DNA from: Lachnoanaerobaculum umeaense
GTDB lineage: Bacteria; Bacillota; Clostridia; Lachnospirales; Lachnospiraceae
Direction of reading: 5' to 3'
DNA length: 64,000 nt
Assembly (NCBI RefSeq): GCF_003589745.1
Contig: NZ_CP032364.1
Location: 620,001-684,000 of the forward strand
Of the stretch, positions 47,129-56,627 are shown piece after piece; position 1 is the first letter of the stretch; the number at the start of each line of letters is the position of its first letter. Made by a program: the position numbers and the translations under genes. The notes under the pieces were generated by a model. That model did not search any database. It had not been told where the DNA came from and saw nothing but the letters and a program-made list of their open reading frames with translations.

Positions 47129-47280
47129 TTAGTGGAATTCTACGTTATGACGATTCAAGATATCCACAGCTAAATCAAACTTTTCTTTTTTATAAACATA
47201 ATTTTCCTTGGCATAGTGTTCGATGAATATTTCATCTTTAATAAATAGGGAGAAAAACGGCAACAAATTTTCTTCTTCAT
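47129..47280 (-). pseudogene. Short coding remnant of unknown origin
   Basis: On the minus strand a frame without a start reads about 50 codons to a stop at 47129, including IEHYAKENYVYKKEKF and AVDILNRHNVEFH. A stop precedes it immediately. It looks like the tail of a lost gene; I cannot name the family. The rest of the 292-base gap holds only the terminator. Confidence 0.4.
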
Positions 47281-47326
47281 CTTATTCTGTAGTTTGAACA
47301 AAACTTTTTAGACTCACAATTTTATT

Positions 47327-47938
47327 TTAGTTTTTTAGAGCTTCACTTAATAAAAACATATTGTTGAGATAATGTTTATACTCCGGCCCTTTTTTATTAA
47401 AGTCATCTTCGTTTATTCCTCTATAAACATAAATTGCAGTTTCAAAAAAGGATGAATTAGACATAATATAATCTTTATCCGGTATATAAACTAATATAAT
47501 CTTAGGAGAATCTCCGATTTTTACAAATCTCTCATAAAAATCCTTATAAAAGCGGGAAGTCGCTAAATTTTGTGGAAGTTGCCAAATATCATGAGTATGA
47601 ATATTCCGGGTATTTTCAGGTTTGTTATAATTAATCAATGAGATAGCTGAGTCTGCTGTCATACTATCAAGTTCACTATATAATACTTTATTCAGTCCAT
47701 ATTCTTTGCCAAGTAGTAAAAATATATCATCCTGTGTTTTTTTGGGCATAATGATATCATTTTTATAAAAGTTATAAACCGATGGCAAAAAACTGCTATC
47801 TGTAGTAGATATATCTCTGATAGTACGATAATTACAAATGTATTGGTCCATAAAGTTCTCCTGTATTAATCCAAAAATCTCTGTCATAGAAGATTTAATA
47901 GGTTGTACATTATTAGTTCCATTCCAAAAAATTTTCAC
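47327..47938 (-). CDS. Hypothetical protein
   Basis: The 203-residue soluble protein is unrecognised. The frame is open upstream of the GTG at 47938 into the next gene (reading FINIAGVDRLYGV), so the true start is uncertain and could be an unusual codon further up. No good ribosome site is visible. Codon use is AT-rich like the nearby orphan genes, and the pair 47327/47983 looks like an accessory unit. Confidence 0.6.
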   Translation of the reverse strand: MKIFWNGTNNVQPIKSSMTEIFGLIQENFMDQYICNYRTIRDISTTDSSFLPSVYNFYKNDIIMPKKTQDDIFLLLGKEYGLNKVLYSELDSMTADSAISLINYNKPENTRNIHTHDIWQLPQNLATSRFYKDFYERFVKIGDSPKIILVYIPDKDYIMSNSSFFETAIYVYRGINEDDFNKKGPEYKHYLNNMFLLSEALKN

Positions 47939-47982
47939 CCCATACAGTCTATCTACACCCGCTATATTTATAAATACATAGT

Positions 47983-48234
47983 CTATGAAGTTTTTGAAAT
48001 TTTGTAATAATCCACAGCTATCAACAATGCATCAAGGATTGATAAAATACTTAGGATGATTTGTACAGATATATATGTTCTCATTCCCTCGAATTCACTA
48101 AAGCCTTCGGTATTTAGGGAATAAATAAAATCGGAGATTTTACTTCCGTTAAGTATACATATAACCAGTAATATCATTATAACGACTTTTACAGAAAGGC
48201 TTAAATTAAGGTTAAAATTATCAGTTTTATTCAT
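47983..48234 (-). CDS. Small two-segment membrane protein
   Basis: The 83-residue product starts MNKTDNFNLNLSLS and has two membrane segments (about 12-32 and 54-75). ATG 48234 was chosen because AAAGGGGGA lies before it; the longer frame has no site. It is upstream of the hypothetical gene 47327 on the same strand. Two-gene units of a small membrane protein and a soluble protein are common, but no function can be read. Confidence 0.6.
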   Translation of the reverse strand: MNKTDNFNLNLSLSVKVVIMILLVICILNGSKISDFIYSLNTEGFSEFEGMRTYISVQIILSILSILDALLIAVDYYKISKTS

Positions 48235-48371
48235 ATGATATAAATCCCCCTTTACAATGATATAAAATAAATTATGCATTACTGACTTCAATATATCATA
48301 GCAAGTATCAAAATACAATTTAAAAAATATTATGATAGTAAAAGCTGAAATAATAAATAAAAATAAAGTCC

Positions 48372-48399
48372 TTGACAGCAGTTTCAGATGATGTATAAT
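48372..48399 (+). promoter_or_regulatory. Consensus promoter of the pot regulator operon
   Basis: TTGACA (48372-48377) and TATAAT (48394-48399) match consensus exactly with a 16-bp spacer. Confidence 0.8.
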
Positions 48400-48402
48400 G
48401 TT

Positions 48403-48454
48403 CTTTGTTTAATAACACTAAACTTTTTACTTAGAAATAGTGTGCAACACAAAG
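48403..48454. promoter_or_regulatory. Split inverted repeat in the pot leader, possible operator
   Basis: CTTTGT (48403-48408) pairs with ACAAAG (48449-48454), and ACACTA (48415-48420) with TAGTGT (48438-48443). Both pairs share one centre just after the promoter -10 box. It could be a binding site for the regulator encoded directly downstream, or an RNA hairpin that hides the leader. Confidence 0.45.
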
Positions 48455-48465
48455 AAAGGCTTTTT

Positions 48466-48999
48466 ATGGAGATCGGTTCAAAACTAAAAAGACTCAGAGT
48501 GCTTGCAGGGCTTACACAAGAAGAGCTTGCTGATAGAGCGGAATTGTCAAAGGGATTTATTTCGCAGCTGGAGAATGATATTACTTCACCGTCTATAGCA
48601 ACTCTTCTTGATATTTTGCAATGCCTTGGAGTGGAAATAAAGGACTTCTTTGATGAGGAAGCTGAAACTCAGGTGGTTTTTACTGAAGAAGATTACTTTA
48701 TAAAAGAGGATAAAGAACTAAATAATACTATTAAGTGGATAATACCTAATGCACAAAAAAATATGATGGAACCTATACTGCAAACTATAGAACCGGGAGG
48801 TCTGACATATCCTGACAACCCTCATGACGGAGAGGAGTTCGGATATATTCTTTCCGGAACTGTGGAGATACATAGGGGAAATGATGTGTATTTGGCAAAA
48901 AAAGGAGAGGCTTTTTATTTTACATCCGATAAAAAGCATTATATCAGCTCAAAGCGAGGTGCAAGACTTATTTGGGTCAGCACACCGCCTAATTTTTAA
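48466..48999 (+). CDS. XRE-cupin transcriptional regulator (PuuR-like)
   Basis: The 177-residue protein has an XRE helix-turn-helix ([20 protein letters not shown]) followed by a cupin sensor domain ([18 protein letters not shown]). Regulators of this build sense polyamines or related ligands next to potABCD in many Firmicutes. The start at 48466 has AAGAAAGG before it. It is followed 14 bases later by potA, so it likely autoregulates the operon. Confidence 0.9.
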   Translation: MEIGSKLKRLRVLAGLTQEELADRAELSKGFISQLENDITSPSIATLLDILQCLGVEIKDFFDEEAETQVVFTEEDYFIKEDKELNNTIKWIIPNAQKNMMEPILQTIEPGGLTYPDNPHDGEEFGYILSGTVEIHRGNDVYLAKKGEAFYFTSDKKHYISSKRGARLIWVSTPPNF

Positions 49000-49013
49000 A
49001 AATTGGAGGAAGT

Positions 49014-50090
49014 ATGTCGACATCCCTTATTGATTTGGAGAATATCTCAAAGAGTTTTGACGGAGAGATTGTTCTGGATGATTTAAATTTATCAATTAAA
49101 GAAAACTCATTTGTAACTTTACTCGGTCCGTCAGGTTGTGGTAAGACCACCACCCTTAGAATAATAGGTGGATTTGTACAGGCAGATACCGGAAGAGTGA
49201 TTTTTGACGGTAAGGATATATCAAATCTGCCGCCAAATAAAAGAAATTTAAATACAGTATTTCAAAAGTATGCATTATTTCCTCATATGAGTATTGCAGA
49301 AAATATAGCCTTCGGTTTGAAGATAAAGAATAAATCAAAGGCATATATTGATGACAAGATAAAATATGCACTTAAGCTGGTAAACTTATCCGGATATGAA
49401 AACAGAAATATAAATCTGCTCTCAGGCGGACAGCAACAAAGAATTGCAATTGCAAGAGCTATAGTAAATGAGCCGAAGGTACTTTTACTTGATGAGCCGC
49501 TTGGAGCACTTGATTTAAAACTCCGTCAGGATATGCAATATGAGCTTATCAGACTTAAAAATGAGCTGGGTATAACTTTCGTTTATGTTACACATGATCA
49601 GGAAGAAGCGCTTACAATGTCTGATACCATTGTGGTTATGAATCAGGGATATATACAGCAGATGGGTACTCCGGAGCAGATATATAATGAGCCTGAAAAT
49701 GCCTTTGTAGCTGATTTTATAGGAGAATCAAATATAATCGGCGGAACCATGGTACAGGATAAGCTCGTAGATATATTCGGAGCAAAATTTGCCTGTGTGG
49801 ATGTGGGATTTGGCATCAATAAGCCTGTTGACGTTGTAATAAGACCTGAGGATATAGATCTTGTAGAGCCTGAGAAGGGAACTTTGGTAGGTAGAGTTAC
49901 TCATTTGATATTTAAGGGTGTGCATTATGAGATGGAAGTCACTACTCCAAACGGATACGAGTGGCTGGTACATTCTACAGATATGTTCCCGGTAGGCAAG
50001 GAAGTCGGCATCAGTGTGGATCCTTTTGATATACAGATAATGAACAAGCCTGAGTCTGAGGATGAGGAGGCTGTGGGTGTAAATGAATAA
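49014..50090 (+). CDS. potA: Spermidine/putrescine ABC transporter ATPase
   Basis: PotA drives polyamine uptake. The 358-residue protein has Walker [10 protein letters not shown], signature [15 protein letters not shown], Walker [13 protein letters not shown], the H-loop in [10 protein letters not shown], and a TOBE domain at the C terminus. The end overlaps potB by eight bases. Confidence 0.96.
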   Translation: MSTSLIDLENISKSFDGEIVLDDLNLSIKENSFVTLLGPSGCGKTTTLRIIGGFVQADTGRVIFDGKDISNLPPNKRNLNTVFQKYALFPHMSIAENIAFGLKIKNKSKAYIDDKIKYALKLVNLSGYENRNINLLSGGQQQRIAIARAIVNEPKVLLLDEPLGALDLKLRQDMQYELIRLKNELGITFVYVTHDQEEALTMSDTIVVMNQGYIQQMGTPEQIYNEPENAFVADFIGESNIIGGTMVQDKLVDIFGAKFACVDVGFGINKPVDVVIRPEDIDLVEPEKGTLVGRVTHLIFKGVHYEMEVTTPNGYEWLVHSTDMFPVGKEVGISVDPFDIQIMNKPESEDEEAVGVNE

Positions 50091-50904
50091 GGATTTAAGA
50101 AAAGTACTCTCATTCCCATATATTCTTTGGATGATAGGTTTTACAATAATACCTCTATCACTTATTTTTATATATGGACTGACTGATAGGAGCGGAAGCT
50201 TTACAGTGGCAAATGTACTTTCAATATTTGCAAAAGATCATTTCAAGGCACTTTTATTGTCCATAATATTATCAATTGTAAGTACGGCTATTTGCCTTGT
50301 AATGGCATTTCCGCTGGCACTTACTTTGAAAAGCAAAAAGCTTAACAAGGGAAGTCTTATAGTATTTATATTTATTTTGCCTATGTGGATGAACTTCTTG
50401 CTTAGAACTCTTGCATGGCTTTCACTTTTGGAGAAAAACGGAATTATAAATACGATTTTAAACTTCTTGCATCTGCCGAATTTAAATATCATCAATACAC
50501 CGTCAGCTATTATACTGGGTATGGTTTACAACTATCTGCCTTTTATGGTACTTCCTATATACAATGTACTTGAAAAGATAGATGACAATACAATAAATGC
50601 CGCAAGAGATCTTGGTGCAAATACAATGCAGACACTTACAAAGGTAATAATTCCCTTGAGCATTCCTGGTATTGTCAGCGGCATAACTATGGTATTTGTG
50701 CCGGCACTGACAACATTTGTTATCAGTAATATCCTTGGTGGAAGCAAGGTGCTGTTGATAGGAAATGTAATAGAGCAGGAGTTTACAAAGGGAAGCAATT
50801 GGAATCTCGGTTCCGGACTTTCACTGGTAATGATGATCTTTATACTTATCAGTATGGCATTTATTGCCAAGTATGATAAAGACGGGGAGGGCATGAGCGT
50901 TTGA
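50083..50904 (+). CDS. potB: Spermidine/putrescine ABC permease PotB
   Basis: The 273-residue permease has six membrane segments and the EAA-type loop [18 protein letters not shown], which contacts PotA. The stop overlaps the TTG start of potC by four bases. Confidence 0.94.
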   Translation: MNKDLRKVLSFPYILWMIGFTIIPLSLIFIYGLTDRSGSFTVANVLSIFAKDHFKALLLSIILSIVSTAICLVMAFPLALTLKSKKLNKGSLIVFIFILPMWMNFLLRTLAWLSLLEKNGIINTILNFLHLPNLNIINTPSAIILGMVYNYLPFMVLPIYNVLEKIDDNTINAARDLGANTMQTLTKVIIPLSIPGIVSGITMVFVPALTTFVISNILGGSKVLLIGNVIEQEFTKGSNWNLGSGLSLVMMIFILISMAFIAKYDKDGEGMSV

Positions 50905-51689
50905 TCTATTCAAAGATAAGAAAAGTACTGGGGGATTTTTACCTGGTATTTATATTAATTTTTTTATATGCCCCGATAGCAACTCTTATGATACTAAGCT
51001 TTAATGCCTCAAAGTCAAGGAACAGGTGGGGGGGATTTACTTTTGACTGGTATGGTGAGCTTTTTAAAAGTGCTACAATAATGTCGGCCTTTAGAAACAC
51101 ATTGGTTATCGCATTTTTATCGGCACTTATTGCAACCATTATAGGAACTGTAGCAGCAATAGGTATCAACAATATGAGAAAGGTACCTAAAACTGTGGTA
51201 ATGGCTGTCAACAATATACCTATGCTAAATGCAGATATTGTAACAGGTATATCTTTGATGCTTGGATTTATAGCTTTTGGAATAAGTCTTGGGTTTAAGA
51301 CTATTCTTATAAGCCATATAACTTTTAATATTCCATATGTAATACTGTCGGTAATGCCAAAGCTTAAACAGACTGAGAGAGTTACATATGAGGCGGCACT
51401 GGACCTTGGTGCTACACCTATTATGGCATTTTTTAAGGTAGTGTTTCCGGATATATTCCCGGGAGTAATATCAGGATTTTTACTTGCCTTTACAATGTCG
51501 CTGGATGATTTTATAATAACACATTTTACAAAGGGTGCAGGTATAAATACTATATCAACTCTGGTATATTCAGAGGTCAGAAGAGGTATAAAGCCGAGTC
51601 TGTACGCCCTTTCTACAATTATTTTTGCTACCGTTTTGATACTGCTTATAGTATCAAATATTGCACAAAACAAAATAAAGAAAAGATAA
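50901..51689 (+). CDS. potC: Spermidine/putrescine ABC permease PotC
   Basis: The 262-residue permease has six membrane segments and the EAA loop YEAALDLGATPIMAFFKV. The family signature FNASKSRNRWGGFTFDWYGE follows segment 1. TTG 50901 has GGGGAGG upstream. PotD follows 12 bases later. Confidence 0.94.
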   Translation: MIYSKIRKVLGDFYLVFILIFLYAPIATLMILSFNASKSRNRWGGFTFDWYGELFKSATIMSAFRNTLVIAFLSALIATIIGTVAAIGINNMRKVPKTVVMAVNNIPMLNADIVTGISLMLGFIAFGISLGFKTILISHITFNIPYVILSVMPKLKQTERVTYEAALDLGATPIMAFFKVVFPDIFPGVISGFLLAFTMSLDDFIITHFTKGAGINTISTLVYSEVRRGIKPSLYALSTIIFATVLILLIVSNIAQNKIKKR

Positions 51690-51701
51690 GAGGAAATAAG
51701 C

Positions 51702-52793
51702 GTGAAAAAGAAATTTGTAAGTATAATGACATTGATGAGTATGCTTTCCGTGGCTGTATTATCAGGATGCGGAAAAAGTGATGCAGGTGCCAAGGCGGGC
51801 AGTGCGGGCGAGCTTTATGTATATAACTGGGGTGAGTATATTGACGAGAGTGTTGTGGAGGAGTTTGAAAAAGAAACAGGTATCAAGGTCGTTTATGATA
51901 TGTTTGAGACCAATGAGGAAATGTATCCGGTACTTGAGGCAGGTGGTGTGGTATATGATGTAGTATGCCCTTCAGATTATATGATCGAGAAGATGATACA
52001 AAATGATATGCTTGCAGAAATCAACTTTAATAATGTCCCTAATATCAAGAATATAGATACAAAGTATATGGATATGGCAAAATCATTTGATCCTGAGAAT
52101 AAATATGCCGTGCCATATACATGGGGTACAGTAGGAATACTTTACAATACTTCAATGGTGGATGATGAAATCACAAGCTGGAGCGATCTTTGGAATCCTA
52201 AGTATCAGGGAAATATCCTTATGCAGGATTCTGTAAGAGATGCCTTTATGGTTGGTGAGAAGATGCTTGGATATTCTATGAATACAACAGATAAGGCTGA
52301 GCTTGAGAAGGTAAAAGAAAAACTTATAGAACAAAAGCCGCTTGTACAAGCCTATGTAATAGATCAGGTAAGAGATAAGATGATTGGTGGAGAGGCCGCT
52401 ATAGGTGTTATTTACTCAGGCGAGATGCTCTATGTTCAAAATGAAGTTGCAAATTCAGGAGAAGATTTCGAACTTAAGTATGTAATACCGAAAGAGGGTA
52501 CAAACCTTTGGATTGATGCATGGGTAATTCCAAAGAATGCAAAGAACAAGGAGAATGCGGAGAAGTGGATAGACTTCTTAAACAGACCTGAGATTGCAAA
52601 GAAGAACTTTGAATATATTACATATCCTACTCCAAATAAAGCCGCTTTCGAGCTTTTGGATAAGGAGCTTCAGGAAAATACAGCACTCTTCCCGACAGAT
52701 GATATGTTAAAGAACAGCGAAGTATTTAAATATCTAGGAGATGAGGGAGATAGCCTTTACAATGACCTTTGGAAAGAAGTGAAGGGAAAATAA
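51702..52793 (+). CDS. potD: Spermidine/putrescine-binding lipoprotein PotD
   Basis: The 363-residue substrate-binding protein begins with GTG and a lipoprotein signal ending VLSGC (Cys near residue 24). The mature part opens LYVYNWGEYIDESVVEEFE, the classic PotD/PotF start, and has YAVPYTWGTVGILYN. In a Firmicute it would be anchored outside by the lipid from Lgt (37868). It completes the uptake system, and the terminator follows after 89 bases. Confidence 0.96.
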   Translation: MKKKFVSIMTLMSMLSVAVLSGCGKSDAGAKAGSAGELYVYNWGEYIDESVVEEFEKETGIKVVYDMFETNEEMYPVLEAGGVVYDVVCPSDYMIEKMIQNDMLAEINFNNVPNIKNIDTKYMDMAKSFDPENKYAVPYTWGTVGILYNTSMVDDEITSWSDLWNPKYQGNILMQDSVRDAFMVGEKMLGYSMNTTDKAELEKVKEKLIEQKPLVQAYVIDQVRDKMIGGEAAIGVIYSGEMLYVQNEVANSGEDFELKYVIPKEGTNLWIDAWVIPKNAKNKENAEKWIDFLNRPEIAKKNFEYITYPTPNKAAFELLDKELQENTALFPTDDMLKNSEVFKYLGDEGDSLYNDLWKEVKGK

Positions 52794-52881
52794 TCGTATT
52801 ATTTGTGTTTTTAGCAGCTGAGATATTGAATTTTTAAGGCTAAATACATCTTATTTCTGTGAGAACTTTAAGCAAATAAGT

Positions 52882-52922
52882 AAAAACCGTGGGCTATAGC
52901 CTAGCTATGCCCCACGGTTTTT
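52882..52922. terminator. Bidirectional terminator between potD and the VOC gene
   Basis: AAAAACCGTGGG (52882-52893) pairs perfectly with CCCACGGTTTTT (52911-52922). T-runs exist on both strands, so it serves both convergent genes. Confidence 0.92.
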
Positions 52923-52927
52923 ATATT

Positions 52928-53275
52928 CTATACTTCCTTGGCAAATGTTATCTTATTGCCGTCAATATCAAATACATCAAATACCAAAACAACTTCATAA
53001 TCTATAATTTCACTTGTTTTAATGCCGCACTCATCTAAGGTTTTCTTTGTCTGATTTATATCTTCGACTCCTACTACAATAGAGCTTGTTTCTATGCTGT
53101 CTTTTTCCTCACAGGATAATTGCAGCCATGAATTTGAGGACAATTGATATTCAGCTACTCCATCCATTGGAATAACATCAGGCTCTCCAAGCCAATTTTT
53201 ATACCAGGCAATTGATTTCTCTATATTTGATACCTTGAATACACTTACTAAACTTTTTATTTCTATTTTTCTCAT
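52928..53275 (-). CDS. VOC superfamily (glyoxalase/bleomycin resistance-like) protein
   Basis: The 115-residue protein has the single-subunit VOC pattern: SVFKVSNIEKSIAWYKNWLG at the start and DVFDIDGNKITFAKEV at the end. The substrate is unknown. ATG 53275 is used because AAAGGTG lies before it; a GTG three codons earlier overlaps that site. It is convergent with potD. Confidence 0.82.
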   Translation of the reverse strand: MRKIEIKSLVSVFKVSNIEKSIAWYKNWLGEPDVIPMDGVAEYQLSSNSWLQLSCEEKDSIETSSIVVGVEDINQTKKTLDECGIKTSEIIDYEVVLVFDVFDIDGNKITFAKEV

Positions 53276-53357
53276 TACTTTCACCTTTTATTTTATAATA
53301 AATTGCAGATGATTGTATCATAAAACGGGATTTTTGACTATGGTATATTTCTTAGGG

Positions 53358-53456
53358 TTGGTATTATAAAAATGGGATTAATCGGTATAAATGCCCGGTA
53401 AATTTACAGTGCTGTATTAAGGTGATTGGTATTATAAAAATGGAGTTAATTGGTAT
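53358..53456 (+). repeat. Two direct copies of a 31-bp motif
   Basis: Bases 53358-53388 and 53426-53456 are alike in 28 of 31 positions, 68 bases apart. Both read TTGGTATTATAAAAATGG and can be read as a short Met-containing peptide, but neither frame goes far. They may be tandem operator/promoter elements or parts of a duplicated, decayed gene. Confidence 0.7.
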
Positions 53457-53499
53457 GTTAGTTTGTACAAGTTTAATGGATTGAGATGTAGAGGGCAAG

Positions 53500-53607
53500 T
53501 TCACCTGTATACATTAATTTAAAAAGTAATGGAGATTATTGATAAAGCAGGAGATATTTATATCTGAAGTGATTTGATGTATAATATAGGTAAAATATAC
53601 AGGTGAA
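53500..53607. repeat. Inverted repeat of 12 bp around 84 bp, MITE-like
   Basis: TTCACCTGTATA (53500-53511) and TATACAGGTGAA (53596-53607) are perfect reverse complements. The inside is AT-rich and non-coding. No target duplication is obvious, so this may be a mini-element or an RNA hairpin. Confidence 0.55.
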
Positions 53608-53636
53608 AAATGACTATAGTAGGATAGGGAGGTAAT

Positions 53637-53699
53637 ATGGAGTTTGTAAAAAGACAAAGACAATTTTTTATAAATACACTGATTTGTATTATTACATAA
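53637..53699 (+). CDS. Very short ORF behind a strong ribosome site
   Basis: AGGGAGG stands six bases before an ATG that opens 20 codons (MEFVKRQRQFFINTLICIIT). It may be a tiny peptide, or the start of a gene cut short by a stop. The strength of the ribosome site is the only support. The 53276-53803 stretch otherwise holds repeats only. Confidence 0.35.
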   Translation: MEFVKRQRQFFINTLICIIT

Positions 53700-53803
53700 G
53701 CTACTAAACTAATAATAGTTGATATGAGTGGAATAAAAATATTTGATGGGATATTATGTACAATAATGAAGTAATAGATATATGCTTTAAGAAGGAGGTT
53801 GCA

Positions 53804-54112
53804 TTGCTAGTGTTTGATTTGATGGTATTTTTGCTAATTGTATTTGCTATTGCAGAGGGTGTATGTTTGATTCTTTTATATCATAGAATATTTTATAAGA
53901 AGAAGCAGAGTATAGATATTTTTTTTATTTGTGTATTTTTTATTGGGTTTTTATGCGCCTTGCAGTTTCTTTCTCTCTTGTACATTTATGAGAGTATTAA
54001 AGTCAATCCTAAACATGAACTTGCACCTTTGTTTACTACTTTTTCAGCAGTAATTTCTGCTCTGTACACATTGCCTTTTGCAATTGTTGCAAATAACTAT
54101 AGAAAGAGGTGA
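53804..54112 (+). CDS. Small membrane protein of unknown function
   Basis: The 102-residue product has about three membrane segments (VFLLIVFAIAEGVCLILL, then FFICVFFIGFLCALQFL, then the segment before the C terminus). TTG 53804 is used because AAGGAGG stands six bases before it; an ATG 16 codons earlier has no site. It resembles no family I know. It lies among remnants, so it may be accessory. Confidence 0.6.
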   Translation: MLVFDLMVFLLIVFAIAEGVCLILLYHRIFYKKKQSIDIFFICVFFIGFLCALQFLSLLYIYESIKVNPKHELAPLFTTFSAVISALYTLPFAIVANNYRKR

Positions 54113-54207
54113 GTCCATTAAAAGATTAAATTGATGTTGCAATCAAATTATGCATTTATTGTATGAAGAATCAAATTTTCCTTGATTGGAGTTTGGTTTT
54201 TTAATGA

Positions 54208-54815
54208 TACTATGAAAAAAAGGAACCATATTTATATGTACATGAAAGGTCTAAAAGGCAAAAAGCAGGGAAAAAGGGAATGCCAACTGTAATAATGTAT
54301 TTACCTCAAGAATACGATAATGCATTTAATTTGTTTATTGGTAATAGGATAGCTAATAAAAAAATATATGGGGGGATGTATCTAATGCTTTAAGTGCATT
54401 GTCAGTTGGACTTGGAAGCAATGAGAAAATAATAGCTGATTTGTCAGCTATTATAGGAAAATTGGCAGGACCAAGTAGCTTAGCACTATCGGTAATATCA
54501 TTATTTTTAGCAACTTTACCTAAACCTTTTTTAGAAAGATTGCGATTTGAACTAGATAAAAATCAGTATTCATTTATAAAAATTACATTGTTTGATGTAA
54601 ATCCAAGTACAGAAGAAATTGTTGGAGGTTATAATATAGATGATTTTAAAATTGAAAAGATTTCAGATTATGAGAACAAAGTTATGGATATATATGGAGA
54701 AAAATATTGGATAGGAGAGTTTGGAATGATTAGCAAGATTAAACCAAATCCTAATAGTAATAAAAGTATTGATGAACAAATAAGAGATAATATAAAAAAA
54801 TATTCAATGAGATAG
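54208..54815 (+). pseudogene. Gene fragment with a frameshift in a G run
   Basis: From 54208 a frame without a start reads EPYLYVHERSKRQKAGKKG and then MPTVIMYLPQEYDNAF (a Met at 54280). At the six-G run 54370-54375 the frame breaks, and the next frame goes on as SALSVGLGSNEKIIADLSAI to 54815. Together this gives about 200 residues with one hydrophobic stretch and a globular end. One missing G would repair it. I do not recognise the family; the build suits the C-terminal part of a larger secreted or toxin-like protein. Confidence 0.6.
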
Positions 54816-54845
54816 AAAAGTACTTGGATAATAAGGTGAATAGTA

Positions 54846-56345
54846 ATGGTAAAAAATAAAATATTAACGAAATATGTGATTCTAACATTATTGATTTGTA
54901 GTTTGATAGTTTTATATTTAATTATTACAAACTTAGAATATAAGATAGTTGTAAGGGATAATACATTTATTGGAATAAAAGATGGTATTTTTAAAAAGAA
55001 ATCTGATATTGTAGATTTTGATATTCCTTATGGTGTAGTTAGTATAGGAGCATTTGCCTTTTCTAGTTGTGATAATTTGCAATCGGTTAATCTGCCAGAA
55101 ACAGTTAATAGTGTAGATAATTATGCATTCTTTGAATGTAAAAAATTACAAGAAATTAAATTATCTTCAAATTTAGAAAGTATAGGGGATATGTCATTCT
55201 ATAACTGTGAAACACTAAAATATATAGAACTGCCTAATACCTTAAATGAAATAGGAAGTTCAAGTTTTGCCGAGTGTAAAAATTTAAAAAAAATAATTCT
55301 GCCAGACAGTCTTGAAAGTATTGGCGAGTTTGCATTTGAAAACTGTACTAATTTGAGAGAAGTTAAGATGTCAGATAGTGTAAGTAAGGTTGGTGAAAAT
55401 ATATTTGAGGGGACAGAATTTATAAATAGTCTTAAACCAGATGAGTATGGTTGCATTTATTTAGGGAACTTACTATTAAAAGCAAATGATACTAAAGAAT
55501 ATGTCAAGATAAAAGATTCTACAAAAGCTATTGCAGCAAAGGCATTTATTAATAATATAAGAATAAAAAATGTTGATTTACCACTTGGACTTATAGAAAT
55601 AGAAGATAGTACCTTTGAAGGTTGTAGAACTTTGGAGTCAGTAATTATACCACAAGGTGTTAAATATTTAGGAGAATATGCTTTCCTAAATTCAGGGCTA
55701 AAAAGAGTAGTATTACCAGCCGGATTGGAAGAAATATCTTATGGAGCATTTAAAGATTGTTATAATTTAGTAGAAATTAATTTACCCTCTAGTATTATAG
55801 ATATTAAAGGAGGGAGTTTTTATGGAACTAAGTATTTAGATAGTATAAAAGAGGATGAATATGGCTGTAAGTACAAAGAAAATATTTTACTTGAATATAC
55901 AGGTAAAAGTGCTGAGAAAATAGAGATAAAAGCCGGAACAAGATTAATAGCAGGAAGTGCATTTAATAATGCAGAGAGTATAAAAGAGGTATATATACCT
56001 AAGAGTGTAGATCATATAGGAAGATATACATTTACTAAATGTCATAATTTAGAAAAAGTTGAGTTTGAAGAAGATGGTAAATTAACAACTGTAAACGGAC
56101 ATTCATTTGATTTATGCAGCAATTTGAAGGAAATAAAATTACCAAAAAATATTAAAACAATATCAGAATATGCCTTTTTTGCTTGTGGTATTGAAACTTT
56201 AAGAATACCGGAGAAAGTGGAGGATATGGATTTATGGGCTATTGCACAATGTCTTTCATTAAAGAGAATAGAACTTCCTAAGAGTTTAAAGGGGAAATAT
56301 TATTATCCTGATTATAGACCAAAAATAGATTTAGTATTTTATTGA
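54846..56345 (+). CDS. BspA-like leucine-rich-repeat protein with an N-terminal membrane anchor
   Basis: The 499-residue protein has a signal-anchor (about 8-30) and about 16 BspA-type repeats (LRR_5) of the form IGEFAFENCTNLREVKM, ending without a cell-wall motif. A motif with DEYGC occurs near residues 189 and 327, showing an internal duplication of about 138 residues. Such proteins bind host or microbial surfaces or act as decoys. A GGTGAATAGTAATG start has a weak site. Its stop is in frame with the next fragment. Confidence 0.85.
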   Translation: MVKNKILTKYVILTLLICSLIVLYLIITNLEYKIVVRDNTFIGIKDGIFKKKSDIVDFDIPYGVVSIGAFAFSSCDNLQSVNLPETVNSVDNYAFFECKKLQEIKLSSNLESIGDMSFYNCETLKYIELPNTLNEIGSSSFAECKNLKKIILPDSLESIGEFAFENCTNLREVKMSDSVSKVGENIFEGTEFINSLKPDEYGCIYLGNLLLKANDTKEYVKIKDSTKAIAAKAFINNIRIKNVDLPLGLIEIEDSTFEGCRTLESVIIPQGVKYLGEYAFLNSGLKRVVLPAGLEEISYGAFKDCYNLVEINLPSSIIDIKGGSFYGTKYLDSIKEDEYGCKYKENILLEYTGKSAEKIEIKAGTRLIAGSAFNNAESIKEVYIPKSVDHIGRYTFTKCHNLEKVEFEEDGKLTTVNGHSFDLCSNLKEIKLPKNIKTISEYAFFACGIETLRIPEKVEDMDLWAIAQCLSLKRIELPKSLKGKYYYPDYRPKIDLVFY

Positions 56346-56627
56346 ATTTATTTTTTAGATAACAAGTATTTAATTAAGATTAGTAAGGGTGATATTGCAG
56401 ATAAGTACACTATGACAACTATGGAAGCAGTCAACGCAACAGGGGTACTAGAGGCAGTTATAGATAGACCAAATCATGTTTCTGTAAGACCTGTAAATCC
56501 TTTGGAGATGATGGAATGGATTAATAGCAGGCCAACAGCAAAAGAGAATCCATACTACTTAACAAAAATATTAGCATCAATATCTATAAGAGATAATGGA
56601 GGACCATGTAATGTCAGCAGTGATTGA
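56346..56627 (+). pseudogene. C-terminal tail of a toxin-like protein, without start
   Basis: The reading frame continues directly from the stop of the leucine-rich-repeat gene, in the same frame, for 93 codons. It holds NATGVLEAVIDRPNHVSVRP and EMMEWINSRPTAKENPYYLT. Its style is that of a polymorphic-toxin C-terminal tip, and it is followed by an immunity-type gene with a 17-base overlap. There is no start codon with a ribosome site, so it is a remnant or silent cassette; an ATG at 56412 is possible. The toxic activity cannot be named. Confidence 0.5.

Noticed and set aside
50939..51793. Minus-strand ORF of 284 codons opposite potC
   Set aside because: It runs antisense to an unmistakable permease gene inside an overlapping operon.
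56346..56411. Selenocysteine or read-through of the TGA at the end of the LRR gene
   Set aside because: No SECIS-like hairpin was seen and the LRR protein looks complete. Chance frame agreement has a one-in-three probability, so it is only noted.
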